Below are positions 11,601 through 22,200 of a stretch of DNA of 64,000 nt, piece after piece (positions within the stretch are counted from its first letter, which is position 1; each line of letters begins with the position of its first letter). The notes beneath the pieces were generated by a model that searched no databases, was not told the origin of the DNA, and worked only from the letters and a program-made list of their open reading frames with translations. This DNA comes from Rhizoctonia solani. Taxonomy: Eukaryota > Basidiomycota > Agaricomycetes > Cantharellales > Ceratobasidiaceae. The translations under genes were made by a program, and so were the position numbers. Where the stretch lies: contig NC_057373.1 of the NCBI RefSeq assembly GCF_016906535.1, positions 992,001-1,056,000 of the forward strand, in the 5' to 3' direction.

Positions 11601-14585
11601 ATCTGTGCAATTTCGAAAACACCATCGTCGATTGCTAGAGGGAAACGACGCTCTCGGCCTCGGATTACTCTACAAAGACTCTCAATAGGCCTGTAACTAG
11701 ATAATAACTGGTGCTACATACCGAAAATTCGATGCAGTTCGACCCCCAAAGATGTTACGAAATGTTTGATATGCAAGTGGGGATATATTGACGATTTCGT
11801 GGCAAAATTGGTCGAATTCGGGGGGATATTTGGCATTCTGAAGGCCAACTCCACGAAGCGCCTTGTCGTCCATCATTGCCATCACTTCAACCATCCCACA
11901 GAAAATCTTTCGATCTTTCATTTCGCCTTTAAGTACCTGTAAAAGAAATCGTTGCGCTGGAGTCCTCTCGTCCTAAAATCATCAATTTTTCAGTTTGAAA
12001 GGAAATTAAATAATAATGAATGTAACTTACCTTGTTGACAATGAGTTCATACACACCGTGTACCTTCGCAAACTGCATGCACGAGGATGCCCGAACCCAT
12101 CGCCTATTGGTAAATTTTTGATTCGGCTTTGCTTCATATCGGACAGCGGCTCTGAAACGTCGGAGCTTCAACAGAGCCGCACAATTTTTGCATGAACGCA
12201 ATCTGCCGTCTGAAGTGCGCCCTCTTCGAGCAATGCGAGTACAGGCCGAGGCAATAACAACATTACGGGACTCATCTACACGCCAGGCGACATTTCCATG
12301 AGCTTCGTTCCGAACATTCTGTTGCTCTTCTGCTCCGAGTTCGGCATATGGTATTGAATAAAGAGCAAACGCAAAGTGCTTATATGCGCGACTTCCTCCC
12401 CCAATATACGTAGTTCGAAGCAAGTAATTAGATATACCTGACATATCTTCTTCCGAGAGGCCTGGGCACATGCGCTCGATCTCCTGCTGAGAAGATGGTG
12501 TTGAAGTAGATGACGAAGATGCGACCATAGCAGGCAAGCCAGGAGTAGAAAGCTGTGGCTCTGGGCCAGTAAGATTTGCACTAGTGCTGATAGAGCGGTC
12601 AGAACGCCGTTTGAAACCAGCAAACGAGGTGAGAGGGAGCATTCCGGCACCATCGGACTTCTTCAAGCTTTTTGACTTTCTTCCTGAGGATGCTCCTGTC
12701 GCCTGTGGCCCACAAGTTTTTGCTTGGACGTGTGTTTTGAAATTTTTGGTATCGTATGGCTGGCGCATCTTGAACTTATTCCCGCATGTCGAGTGTCGTA
12801 CATATAGTGGGTTTTCGCGATCGAGCACAGCATAATTATCGAGATCTTTGATCGTTGCTTCAAAACGAGCCCATCGAAGGTTGTCGATTTGAAAGTTTCC
12901 TTCGCGAACGGCTCCTAAGACAGTCCGGGTATGTGCTGCCGACTTCCCAGGCTTTTGTCGTTTTCTCGGGCGTTTCAAACTCTCTGAGCTGGAGTTGGAG
13001 TCTGAACTCGAGTCTGAGTCCAATCCCGAGCGTATCAAAACCTGGTTTCGATGCACGAGCTCTGGATCATCCGTTGCATCCCCATCGGTCTGGTCATCGG
13101 ATAAGTTTAAGGCGTTGAATTCGACATTCTCGATTACATCTGAAGAAAATCCATCGAAGAAATTGTCATCGGAGGAGAGATAACCGGAGGCTTGATGAGG
13201 AGATGTTGGGGGCTCGGCAATAAATAAACCTTGTCCGATTGACCCAGCTAACGAATTGGCCAATATGCGCGATATCGGCAATGGGGGGTTGATAATGGAA
13301 TCAGATCCCTTTGAAATAAATATGTTTAGTAGATACACGGGATCAGCAATAGGCACAAGGAGAAGCTTACATTCGGCACTAATATTCGGTACGCTATTTC
13401 CACAAATTTTGATGCCCGATATGCCGAGGCAAGACCTTCGTCCCATAATGGGTCTTCAAAGACCTGCCTTTCAATGGTATTGACCGCACAAACTCCACAG
13501 GAAGTCGCATCGTCCACTTGAGTACCGCATGGCATCTGTTCAGACACAAATTTGTCGTAACCCCAAGTCGCTTTCAGCCAGGCGTTGATTATATTCCGAA
13601 TGCGAGCCGAACTTCTCTGGCCACCCATCGAGTCGCCATAACGGATGACCTGCCGGTTGAAGTCAACCTCTAGCGCGATCCAGTGTACGTCAGAGTAGTT
13701 ATAGACGGTATAGAGCAGTGGGCGCTCCCCATTTCGAATCCGATTTTGAAGTGGCGAAAGAAACCGAGAGATCGCTTCGGGAGGAATACTGGGTGGAATG
13801 GTTTCGAATCGTCGAATAATGCCCCGGAGGACTTCGGGTGAGTAGAAAATAACTGAATTATGGGGAGGTCGCAATTGAGCCTCGCCTGGTTCGCGTGATT
13901 CAAAGCGGAGCTGCGCCGATTCGAGCATCCAATCAATATGTCGAGTGGCCAACCAATTGTTTGAGAGAAAGAACGATAGATCAGCGGCAGAGCATCTGGT
14001 TTCGAACGGAATTGCAGTGTCCCATCCTATATGCGATATATAATCCCATGCTTGAGTGAAAACTTGTAAAGCAGCCGGGTGGTTTGAAGTCGATTTAGCT
14101 TGGGATAGCCAGTCACACGCGCTACGCCATTGGTCCTGTTTCTGTCTGCCTGATAGCACTAATTCCCACCATGTCAATATCCAGATTGGGTAATAATGAG
14201 CGTTTCCATCGTTTGTCACATGGAATATCGACTGGACTTCATCGGGCTGTACATTCTGCCACTCTTTCCGCAGAGATAGGAAGAGTGTAGGATCGGGAAT
14301 CGAATGACCAATGAGATCCGCACCAATTGCTGTGGGCAAATGATCGTGGAAACGAGTCGTAGAAGAGGCGATTTGCTCGGGCGAATTATTATTCAGAGGT
14401 GGGAAAGTGAATCGAAGAGCATCGGGGACTGGAGCATCAAAGGCGGGGAGCAAATTTAAGAAAATATTGGGGATGGAAAGCGCGCTGTTCTGTTCGATTA
14501 TATCCTGCCCGGGCGCAATGATATTACGCGCAGACAATTTGCCTAAACTTCCCATAGTACTCGCACGAGATGGAAATTCGAGCAC
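8656..14585 (-). CDS. Ulp1 protease / zinc-finger-like / RNase-H-like transposase fusion
   Basis: One gene in nine exons of about 1,830 codons. Exon 1 (13371-14585) encodes 405 residues ending in a Ulp1-type cysteine protease (peptidase C48) domain. Its triad is visible: His in SDVHWIALEVD, Asp in RYGDSM, Gln/Cys in CGTQVDDATSCGVCAV. Exon 2 (12031-13308) joins in phase 0. It brings an acidic linker, a basic patch (KRPRKRQKPGK), a Cys/His stretch (YVRHSTCGNKFKMRQP) and a second Cys pair (CKNCAALLKLRRF). Exons 3-5 (11722-11972, 11399-11690, 9933-11350) carry the probable catalytic core: Asp in SYATDGSA, QDSKHALKTLRN, and Glu in SEACEHFFAEMRKL. Exons 6-9 add a Ser/Gln-rich tail ending near VGSKARTGS. 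All junctions keep frame. Protease activity on SUMO or a related tag, and the DD-E assignment, are inferred. Two genes instead of one cannot be excluded. Confidence 0.8.
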
Positions 14586-14899
14586 GAAGGAGCTCTGACT
14601 CTGGCTATGGTCACGTAAATCACTAACACCAACGAAAAATTTGTGTGCGAAGCTCAGAAAATAACCCCGAGTGTTGGTAATTATAAGCCAAATGCAAACG
14701 CATATACCCGGGGCATCAAGCTCAAAACGGAATGGGAAAACAATAAATTCAACTTAAACTAGTAAATACAGTAGGTTGATATACTAGAAACATAACCTAG
14801 CCCCCGAGCGAGGCTGTAAGTTGAATACCGTTACGATCAAAAGTGACCCTTTGACGGCGTTAGCGCCCGGAAAAAATTTTCCCCGGAGGATGGACCTCC

Positions 14900-15049
14900 A
14901 CGTGATGTCCGGAAGCCGAAGAAGCCTCGGGCCGCGGCGACCCCTTCATGTCCGGATTTGCACGATGCCTACCCCCCTCCAACCAGGGCTTCATGTCCGG
15001 AAAAAACGATGCCTCCCCCCTCCCGGCCACTAGGATCCATGTCCGGAAG
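14900..15049 (+). repeat. Right subterminal repeats (ATGTCCGGA units)
   Basis: Four copies of ATGTCCGG start at 14905, 14948, 14993 and 15039, spaced about 45 bp. They carry tails AGCCGAAGAAGCCTC (first and fourth) or CGATGCCT (second and third). The fourth runs into the right inverted repeat, so the repeat unit and the TIR share sequence. Confidence 0.75.
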
Positions 15050-15085
15050 CCGAAGAAGCCTCCCCCGGGATAATCGGGGGTCCTG
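15050..15085 (+). repeat. Right terminal inverted repeat, 36 bp
   Basis: Starts CCGAAGAAGCCTCCCCCGGG and ends GGGGGTCCTG. It is the exact reverse complement of the left repeat at 8435-8470. Confidence 0.95.
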
Positions 15086-15091
15086 TTATTA
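15086..15091. repeat. Target-site duplication, right copy
   Basis: TTATTA directly after the right inverted repeat, identical to 8429-8434. Confidence 0.85.
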
Positions 15092-15189
15092 CGCTATCTT
15101 TTAACGTGGGTATTTGGGGCCAAAAAGTTAAATTTTGGGACTGGTCCGGTCCTCCCTTTTTTTTCCCAACTTTGATCCGAGTTGTTGGG

Positions 15190-15619
15190 ATGATACTCGG
15201 CATAGGTGTTGATGTATGCCATGTGCCCCGCATTGCGCGTCTAGCCACCAACCCGCGTTTCCCGGCTAGGATTTTATCCTCTTCCGAGCACGGCCGCTTT
15301 AATTTGCTTAATGGCTCAACGGAACGTATACGCTTCCTGGCTGTCAGGTACGATTCACCGCAACGAATGAAATGGCATATAAAAGTTGAGCAAGTATGTA
15401 TACATATACACACATAGATGGGCAATCAAAGAATCTGCATACAAGGCTTTATATCCTTCTTATAAACCAACTTGGAAAGACCTCGCGTTCCTCACGCAGC
15501 ACCCCGAAACCAGAAAACCAACCTTGACATTTACCAAACACCAAGAAATCAAACTACATGCAAGCGTATCACACGATGGGGAATATGTATTTGCGACCGT
15601 TCTTGCTGAACGTGTGTGA
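15190..15619 (+). CDS. PPT2: Holo-[acyl-carrier-protein] synthase, AcpS type (mitochondrial PPTase)
   Basis: Transfers 4'-phosphopantetheine from CoA to acyl carrier protein; in fungi this AcpS-type enzyme is normally the mitochondrial one (Ppt2) serving mitochondrial fatty-acid synthesis. Two exons, 15190-15347 and 15418-15619, total 120 codons with the stop, the usual AcpS size. The start MILGIGVDVCHVPRIARL carries the metal-binding Asp of the GxDxxxxxRI motif. Exon 2 opens with RWAIKESAYKAL, the family's WxxKEAxxKA motif with its Glu. The C-terminus (KLHASVSHDGEYVFATVLAE) matches the family's SxSHxxxxAxA strand. The ATG lies only about 100 bp from the transposon end. Confidence 0.93.
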
Positions 15620-15670
15620 AAACAGTCTCCTCGCTGAGTATATATGTATGAAAGTGCATTCCGACCCGCC

Positions 15671-17215
15671 TCATCGCCTGCGCTTTGTCCTCCCAGACCG
15701 TTTTGACGAGGCGATAACACCGTGCTTGTTCATCCTGTTCCCGCGTTTGGAACGAGCGGGTAGTCCTTTGCTCTTGCGCCATTCTTCACGCCGGGATCCT
15801 CGAGGCCCAGACGTGCTGATCTTTTTGGGCGCCCCGGATTCTACAGTGCATCGAATACAAACGCAGGAGGAAAGTGGGCGGGGTAATGACGCATGGCGAA
15901 TATCGAGCAAGCAAGGAAATCATACCAGGTTCGGAATCATCAGCTTAGGGACAGTGCCAGTGAAATAAATATGTACCTTCTCCTTCCGCCGTTTGGCCAG
16001 ACATGTCTGCATCTAATTGGGAATGAATGCGAATTAGCGAATCGGTTTGGCTGGCTGGCGTGAAATTAGAGAACACAGAGTGCAAAGAGACTCAAAGTCC
16101 AAACGAAAACTCGGAATCGTGAAACTAAAAGGCAAAGCCCTTCAGAAGCATAGAACGCTCGTGCCCGCGAGTAATAGTAAAACCTTATCCCGGACGGCTA
16201 CAAGTTTGTACAAGCCATCTTTCTTCGATATCCACCGTTTTCATGAACTCCCATCCTCGAGTATGTATCTGCCAGCACCAGTCATACACCATGGTATCTC
16301 AAAGTGAAGACTCTGTTGGAATAAAGAACGATATTTGGTGTTACTGAAGCTGAGATTACCACCGGAGCTAAACAGCGGACGGAGGGACTCCGCGTCCAAA
16401 AACGCCGCCTGAGAGAGTGGGCCTGCATATTCAGATCGAAAGAGCGGATCTTCCTGGACCTCGTCTGGATCGTGAAAAGGCAGTTGCACAGGTGTGATGA
16501 GTTCTGTTTCATCCCCTGTGCTACTCTCTGAGTGCATATGCACTTCGAGGCGCCAACGAGCAATCCGTTCGTTCCAGTCTTCGTAACAGACTCGCTCAGT
16601 GCTTGGTCGGCATATAAATCCAGAGGGCGCGCCCAACCTCGCACCTGCTTCCAACCAAGCTAAAAACTCGTGAACAGACTCCATCTCAACGTCTCCATCG
16701 CCTTTAGCGATAGGTCTGTGAATACTCTCCGCCATATTTAACCGGGCCATGTCATGGCAGAGCTCCTCCATATCGATGTCATGAACCAAGTTCAAGCCAG
16801 CCATAAGATGACAGAGCTCCTCCATCTGACCCCCATCTCCATCCTCTTCGATACTGTCGCAATCCATACGCTGACAGAGCTCCAAATTATTGAGGCTGCC
16901 CTCCCCATCGGTGGTATCTTCGCTACTACTATCCGACACCAACTCCGAACGATAAACCTCGGACTCGCAAGCATTCGTGCCATGGAACCGGTACGATAAA
17001 GCAGAACGGCACTCACCTTCACTTCCGTCTTTCACTTGCTCCTCTGTATCCTCTTCTTCCATAGCCTGGTCTCCGTCCTTGTCCGCCGAAACCTTGGCGG
17101 CCAGTTTGGACGATAGTCGTTCAAGTCGCGCTGCGTGGACAGCAGCATATACCCCTTCTTCCCGCTTCGTGCGCCGAAAGGCGCGTTTAGATTTAGAGCG
17201 CGTTGATTTGGCCAT
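15671..17215 (-). CDS. DUF2423/LLP-family nuclear protein with 1 kb ORF-bearing intron
   Basis: Spliced form: exon 1 17017-17215, exon 2 15977-16006, exon 3 15671-15840, giving 132 residues. The N-terminus MAKSTRSKSKRAFRRTKREE is the DUF2423 signature (yeast YBL028C, animal LLPH; nucleolar, linked to ribosome biogenesis). Exons 2-3 supply the matching C-terminus SGAPKKISTSGPRGSRREEW and a very basic end (SGRTKRRR). All three exons meet in frame with good GT..AG borders. Intron 1 (16007-17016) is far longer than others here and contains an open frame continuous with exon 1 down to 16241. Retention would give a 324-residue protein with an acidic tail instead of the basic one. The spliced form is the conserved one. 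Confidence 0.8.
16241..17016 (-). CDS. Intron-resident acidic ORF, in frame with DUF2423 exon 1
   Basis: About 258 codons without a stop inside intron 1 of the DUF2423 gene, in frame with the upstream exon. Composition is acidic and serine-rich (SDSSSEDTTDGEGS), with a repeated motif MEELCHLMAGLN / MEELCHDMARLN. The C-terminal half looks foldable (HEFLAWLEAGARLG, RPSTERVCYEDWNERIARW). No family is recognised. It may be an alternative isoform by intron retention, a nested same-strand gene using an internal ATG, or an exonised insertion. An open frame of this length in a fungal intron is unlikely to be chance, but expression is unproven. Confidence 0.45.
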
Positions 17216-17696
17216 TGCGGGTAGTTTGTGTAGTTACTGGATCAGTAGATTGGGTGTGGTGTGGTGGTATTCGATTTGGTAAACAAAATTTGGACAGGTT
17301 CTTCGATCACTTTACAAGTCCCTGTTCACGTGGTAGGTTCTCAGGCTCACGACAGCCAAATGTGGTTGCCTGGTATACTGTATTGTGGATCCGTAGGGCT
17401 GATATAATAGAGTATGGGTATTGGGGTTATTGCGCAGAGTCCGCAGTATACTTGTGTATCCTCTGTGATATGTAGAGATACAGCTGATTGATAGGTTTGC
17501 TGTGTCTTGAGATTGATCGACACTAAGTCAAGCGAGACGCATAGGATAGTCTCTTTGCACTTGAGTGGTTGTTCCCTACAATCCAGCTTCAATTACAAAC
17601 GTGATGTATTTAATCATAAACGTTTGCGGCCACAAGTGTCTTGTGGCTATCGATACGATTATGTGTGGATATGTGGCTGTGCGCCTGTGTGGGTAC
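17216..17696. other. Intergenic region upstream of DUF2423 gene
   Basis: 481 bp containing the DUF2423 promoter and, at its right end, the hAT target duplication. No coding signal with family support seen. Confidence 0.45.
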
Positions 17697-18764
17697 TAGC
17701 GTTGCGGCCGAGGCGAGACGAGACGATGCGAACTCGTGAGAAGTCGAGCAAGTTTAAACTCAGCGAGGTTGACTAAGCAAAATCGACCCTAACTCGCCGA
17801 CTTTACCGATGGTTTGTCAGCCAGCGGGAAGGCTCGGCGCCTACGTTGGTCCAAGATTCGGCAGGATCGTCAGCTCTGAAGAATGTAGTTCACAGATTAT
17901 ATATGTACATAAGAGATAAAATCAGAACTATTCCACCTAATCATTCACCTCCAGGTTCTCGAACTGATGGGCTACAAAGTCGAGAACTTGCGATTCAGCT
18001 GCTGACCTGCGGCGTCGATCCAACGCATGCTTGAGAACCTGGAGTGACTCCATGGACCTGGAGGAGATCCGGTTCCGCTCGGAGGTGCAAGTTAACTTAC
18101 TAGATGAAAAAGCTCGTTCGGACGAGAGCTGGCTCGGGCTGAGTAGCAGGGTCGCCGACGGGTCGTTGCATTGTAAGTAAGATACGAATAAAAAGAAACA
18201 ATGAGATATTGGATGCACCAGAAGCTGAGCAGTTCGAGCTTGCCCTTCAACCCTCCTTGTGTCTCTTACTTTCATACCACACACTTGCTCTCTTTTTTCT
18301 CATGACTTCATTCAGCTTGTGCGGTCATCTGGTTGCTCCAGGTATGCTCCAAGCTCATTGCGGCTGATTTGTTTCAGGATGCATGCGCGTATATGCGCCT
18401 ATCGCAGGCAAGAGCAAGGTATATGACGTTGTAACAGCTCACGAGTTATGTGCTGTAGAATTCCAGAATTAAAAGCTGTGTCAAAATGCTGACTATTTAT
18501 TTATTCATTTCATTAAGCACAATAGGATTTTTTGCTGCGATTGAGTACAGCGGAGTGAGACCCAGGTCGGGAAGCGGGCCGTAGCTGACTAATGCGAGTC
18601 AAGTGGGACTCGCCGGTCCTAATTTGGTTAGCTCCAGCGAGTGGCCGGTCACTCGCCGGCGATTCTTTCCCTTGATGACGAGGCGAATCCCTGACCTCGC
18701 GAAGCCCCAATTTTCGAGGCGATACGAGGTCCACCCGGTCAAACTCGTCTCGGCCGCAACGCTA
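17697..18764 (-). mobile_element. Internally deleted hAT transposon
   Basis: 1,068 bp element with 21 bp terminal inverted repeats differing at one position. Left is TAGCGTTGCGGCCGAGGCGA(G) at 17697-17717; right, reverse-complemented, has an A at position 17, at 18744-18764. It is flanked by an exact 8 bp duplication GTGGGTAC at 17689-17696 and 18765-18772. Eight-base duplications and A/G-type ends are the hAT hallmark. Subterminal CTCGCC/GGCGAG words recur at both ends. Only the transposase C-terminus remains, so the element is non-autonomous. Confidence 0.9.
17937..18284 (-). pseudogene. hAT transposase C-terminal dimerisation fragment
   Basis: The frame contains LSSERAFSSSKLTCTSER followed by RISSRSMESLQVLKHAL. 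These correspond to the hAT C-terminal dimerisation motif (SxERxFS... then an SxxxLxxLK-like helix). The catalytic and BED zinc-finger regions are absent, so this is a remnant of a much longer transposase truncated by internal deletion. The residues before about 18175 do not look like transposase. Confidence 0.8.
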
Positions 18765-19298
18765 GTGGGTACCAGTCGCAGTCCCATAGAACGTGCCTGT
18801 TTATATCCTTTTGTGGGTGGGCCGATTGGTAATCCGCAGCGAGTTGCGGATAACTCAGATAACATATTTGGTAATTATGATGAGATAAAATACAATGGTT
18901 TGTATGCGTTACCAAATGAAAAGGCCCACATAGGCGTTTTCCTCAATGAAAGCGTCAATACTTAGCATGACCAGAGGGTGAAAATTAGGAGCTCATCGCC
19001 GCATTTTGTAGCAAAAACATCGAGCTACCTGAAAAGACATGGGTTCAATGGCTGGTGATATTAAACACACCAAATCACAACATGCTATCATTCGAATCTG
19101 GTTTGGATGAACTACGAAATCTGCGATTGGGAGCGAACAGTCAAAGGCTTTAAAGAAACTAAACCGCAAAGCGGCAAATATAATTAAAAGCATGAAATAT
19201 ATAACCTAGGAAAGCGCGAGCTAAACGCATATACATAATGGTCCCTTTCTCTTATGAAGATAGCTCATACGCATATACATATCCTTCCTACCCAAACC
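18765..19298. other. Intergenic region between hAT remnant and CLASP
   Basis: 534 bp with the right hAT duplication at its left end and the CLASP 3' UTR at the right. No gene recognised. Confidence 0.45.
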
Positions 19299-22200
19299 TT
19301 AGGCATTTGCTCTCCGGGGTGACAACACATTTGCCCGAGGGGGGAGTGTCGCCCCTCGGTCAATCTTTCTAAGCTCCTCGTCCACCTTTCCGGCCTCGAC
19401 AGCCCCTCCCGCTGGTCCGCGCGAGCCTGTACGATTAAAATAGTACATAAGAAGGTTCTTCTTTTCATTAGGAAGATTTCCGAGGAGCGTGAATAAATGT
19501 GTCTCATCGCGTAGCACCATCTGGCAGGCAGCAATGGCGACTGTTGCAGCTCCTCGTACGAGGGACGATTGTTCGTAACATATAGCCTGGACAGCCGGGT
19601 TGTCTATAAGCTGATACGTGATATCCCTGAAAAATGACGTACAGTTGTTAATGTACCCCTGACTCGGGGGATCTCTTCTTCCAGAATATCAGGCGGGAGT
19701 CTCATCATGATTTTGGCAATCCCAACTAGGCCGTATGCCCACGAATTAATCCGGACGGGCTCTAGCTCTGGGGTGGGAGGGCCCTCATCTAGGAATGAAT
19801 GTAGACAGCCGTTAGCAGTCGCAAGACCAAACACCGGTTCAACGGCAGCCGTAAGGGCATCTCGAATAGCGTTAGTGCCTTGTAGTACCTAGTGCTCTAA
19901 TCAGCTGCCGCCCCTGTAGTAATCGACATCCCTGCTTACTTGCTCACTGTTGGCATATCTTAAACGAATCAAGAACGCCCAAAGCTCTGCTTGATGCTCG
20001 GTTACATATTCCCATTGATGTCTCAACATCTCCCAGATAACAGCCAGGCCAAGATCAAGAATTTCTGGAGACTAAAACACGCGTCAGATAAAGAGGCAGA
20101 CCAAATCGTATTAGGCATAGAACCTACTTTGTCATATATTAGGAAAGTGGTGAGAGCATCGAATAATTTGTCGAAATTCTTCCCACCCAGCCATATATCT
20201 GCTGGGCTGACTAAAGGGCGTGCAATGCTTCCACCGTTTGCAGTTGGAGATGACGGCACAAACACAGGGGAAGCGTGTCCATTTGCAGCATCAGATGCAT
20301 TCGATTGCCCGTTCTCTGAACAAATCACCGCCAGTCTGCGCAACACGAGCTCGTCTGCCGTCTTATCAGTAAGCGCGTTGATGTAGTCGCGTAGCTCTAC
20401 GGAGAGCGAGGTAGACTTCAGGCCGAGATCTACAGATGCTTCCCGGAGCGAAACTGAGCATCCGTTAGTTGATTAGTTCCAAAAGGTTTGGTCTTAACCC
20501 GTACCAGAGCGTTTATGCACCCATGACCCCTCCTCATGGTCCCGTTCAAACAAATGATCCAGAATCGTCGGTAACTTCGTTGCCTGGGGACTATCCTGGA
20601 ACAATGCAGCCTCGCGCATGATTTTCCTATTAACAGGGGTCCGGGCTTGAGTCTTATGAAGGAGCTCGGCTGGATATGGCGACGGATGATCGTCCTTCCC
20701 GGCGATAATCTCGTCTTCCAGTTGAGAAGCTGCGCTGGTAGCTTGAATGGCCTTTGCAAGCAAAGATTCTTCCGGCTCCTTGATATCGCCAGCAATCGTA
20801 ACTGGCACAGTCGGTGGAGTAGCTGTGCCGTATTTCTCGAAAGGTGTCGAGAAACTAATTGGCTCATCGTCATCATCCTCGGGTATAGGTATTGTTGTAG
20901 CGTGTATAAGGGAGTCGCTGTCATCCAGCCGCTGAGCCAAGCTGGGCAAGGGGGGATCAGATAGAGGCTTCCTGGGTACAGGTGATCCGCTACCCGATCC
21001 AGCTCTCTTGGTGGGGGTTACAGGTGATGCGGCTCTCCTCGTCGGGGAGGCGGGAGGCTGTGGCGCTGACACCGACCTGGATAAGTTATTAGGTTGTGAT
21101 CTGACCCGGGAAACTGGAGGGGCAGTGGCGGGTACTGCATTGCTACCGTTGGCCTTTGCGCCTGGACGAATCTGGGAGTAAGATGACCGCAAAGTTGAAG
21201 GTCGCCCGGGCGAAGACTGAATTACACTCGTTGTCGATACTTGTCTCTGATTGGTACTGCTACTAGAGGTAGGGGAAGGCGGTGATGGCGAGCTTCCTCT
21301 AGAGTTGGGTCTGGGAAGGGTTGGAACGGGTGGTAGCGGTGATTGTGAACGCGCAGGCGCACCAGGGCTCCCTGCCGATCGGGACGGTGGTCTCGATGGA
21401 GGCCGACTGGTGCTTGGTATCCGAGGCGAAGACTGTCGTTGAGGAAGAGGAGTCTTGGCGGGAGGAGGAGAGACTGCTCGCCGAGCGGGTGTAATCGCAG
21501 CATGCCTCAGGGTGGGAGGATCGTTTGCTATCGCCTTGGCTTTAGCACGGCTCGCTGCAATCGCCGCTGCAACGCTCGGTTTCTTCTTGACCTCTTCAAC
21601 CGATGTGATTGGTGTACATGCTCCAGGATTTGGGTTGGCCTTATCCAGTTGCTTCCTAGCCGAGTTATCAAGTTGTTCAGCGATTGTCAATGCAATGGCC
21701 GGCCAGACGGGTTCAAATTCCCAAAAACACGTCCGAGCCAATGGCCGCACTCCTGGGCTAGGGTCATTGAGTGTCTTCTGAAGACATTTGGTAATGATAT
21801 CGACGCCGTTGGCACTATCGATAGCATGCTTTGACTTGGCCGCGTGAACCTTGAGATACGTTGTCAAGTGTTCGATCGAATACGAACGGCTTTGAACGTT
21901 TTTCTCTTGTATATATGACCATAGCAGAGGGAGAACGACTCGAGGGTGAGCAGAAGTATTCGTAATAACTGCGGTAGCTGATGCTTGTGATTGTTGGGCA
22001 ATGATCTTCTTAGTGAATCCCGACATTTTAACTAACGCAGTTAATATCCGGTCCACGAAGGGATCTAATGCGTGTTGAAGGCCCTCCGCCATCTCTAAGA
22101 GAAGCACACATGCATGGGACGAGAGTGTCGTTCGGAGACTTGCCAACTAATAGAAAATGAATAACAAGTTGACAGTTAAAACACACTATTAACTTACTGC

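Larger units (their letters stand above)
8435..15085 (-). mobile_element. Complete 6.65 kb DNA transposon encoding a Ulp1-transposase fusion
   Basis: A 6,651 bp element bounded by perfect 36 bp terminal inverted repeats (CAGGACCCCCGATTATCC...) and a 6 bp direct duplication TTATTA. Both ends carry arrays of a short TCCGGA-containing subterminal repeat. The interior is one minus-strand gene (8656-14585) with no stop or frameshift that I can see. Perfect repeats and an open gene suggest recent insertion and possible activity. The protein resembles none of the common fungal classes (Tc1/mariner, hAT, MULE, KDZ) in its signature motifs. The motif QDSKHALKTLRN is reminiscent of the P-element/THAP9 group, but superfamily assignment remains open. 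The element separates PABP2 from AcpS. Confidence 0.92.

Noticed and set aside
8435..15085. Assigning the large transposon to hAT or KDZ
   Set aside because: It lacks the hAT dimerisation motif and 8 bp duplication, and lacks the KDZ signature YDxACQ; the observed motifs and 6 bp duplication do not support either.
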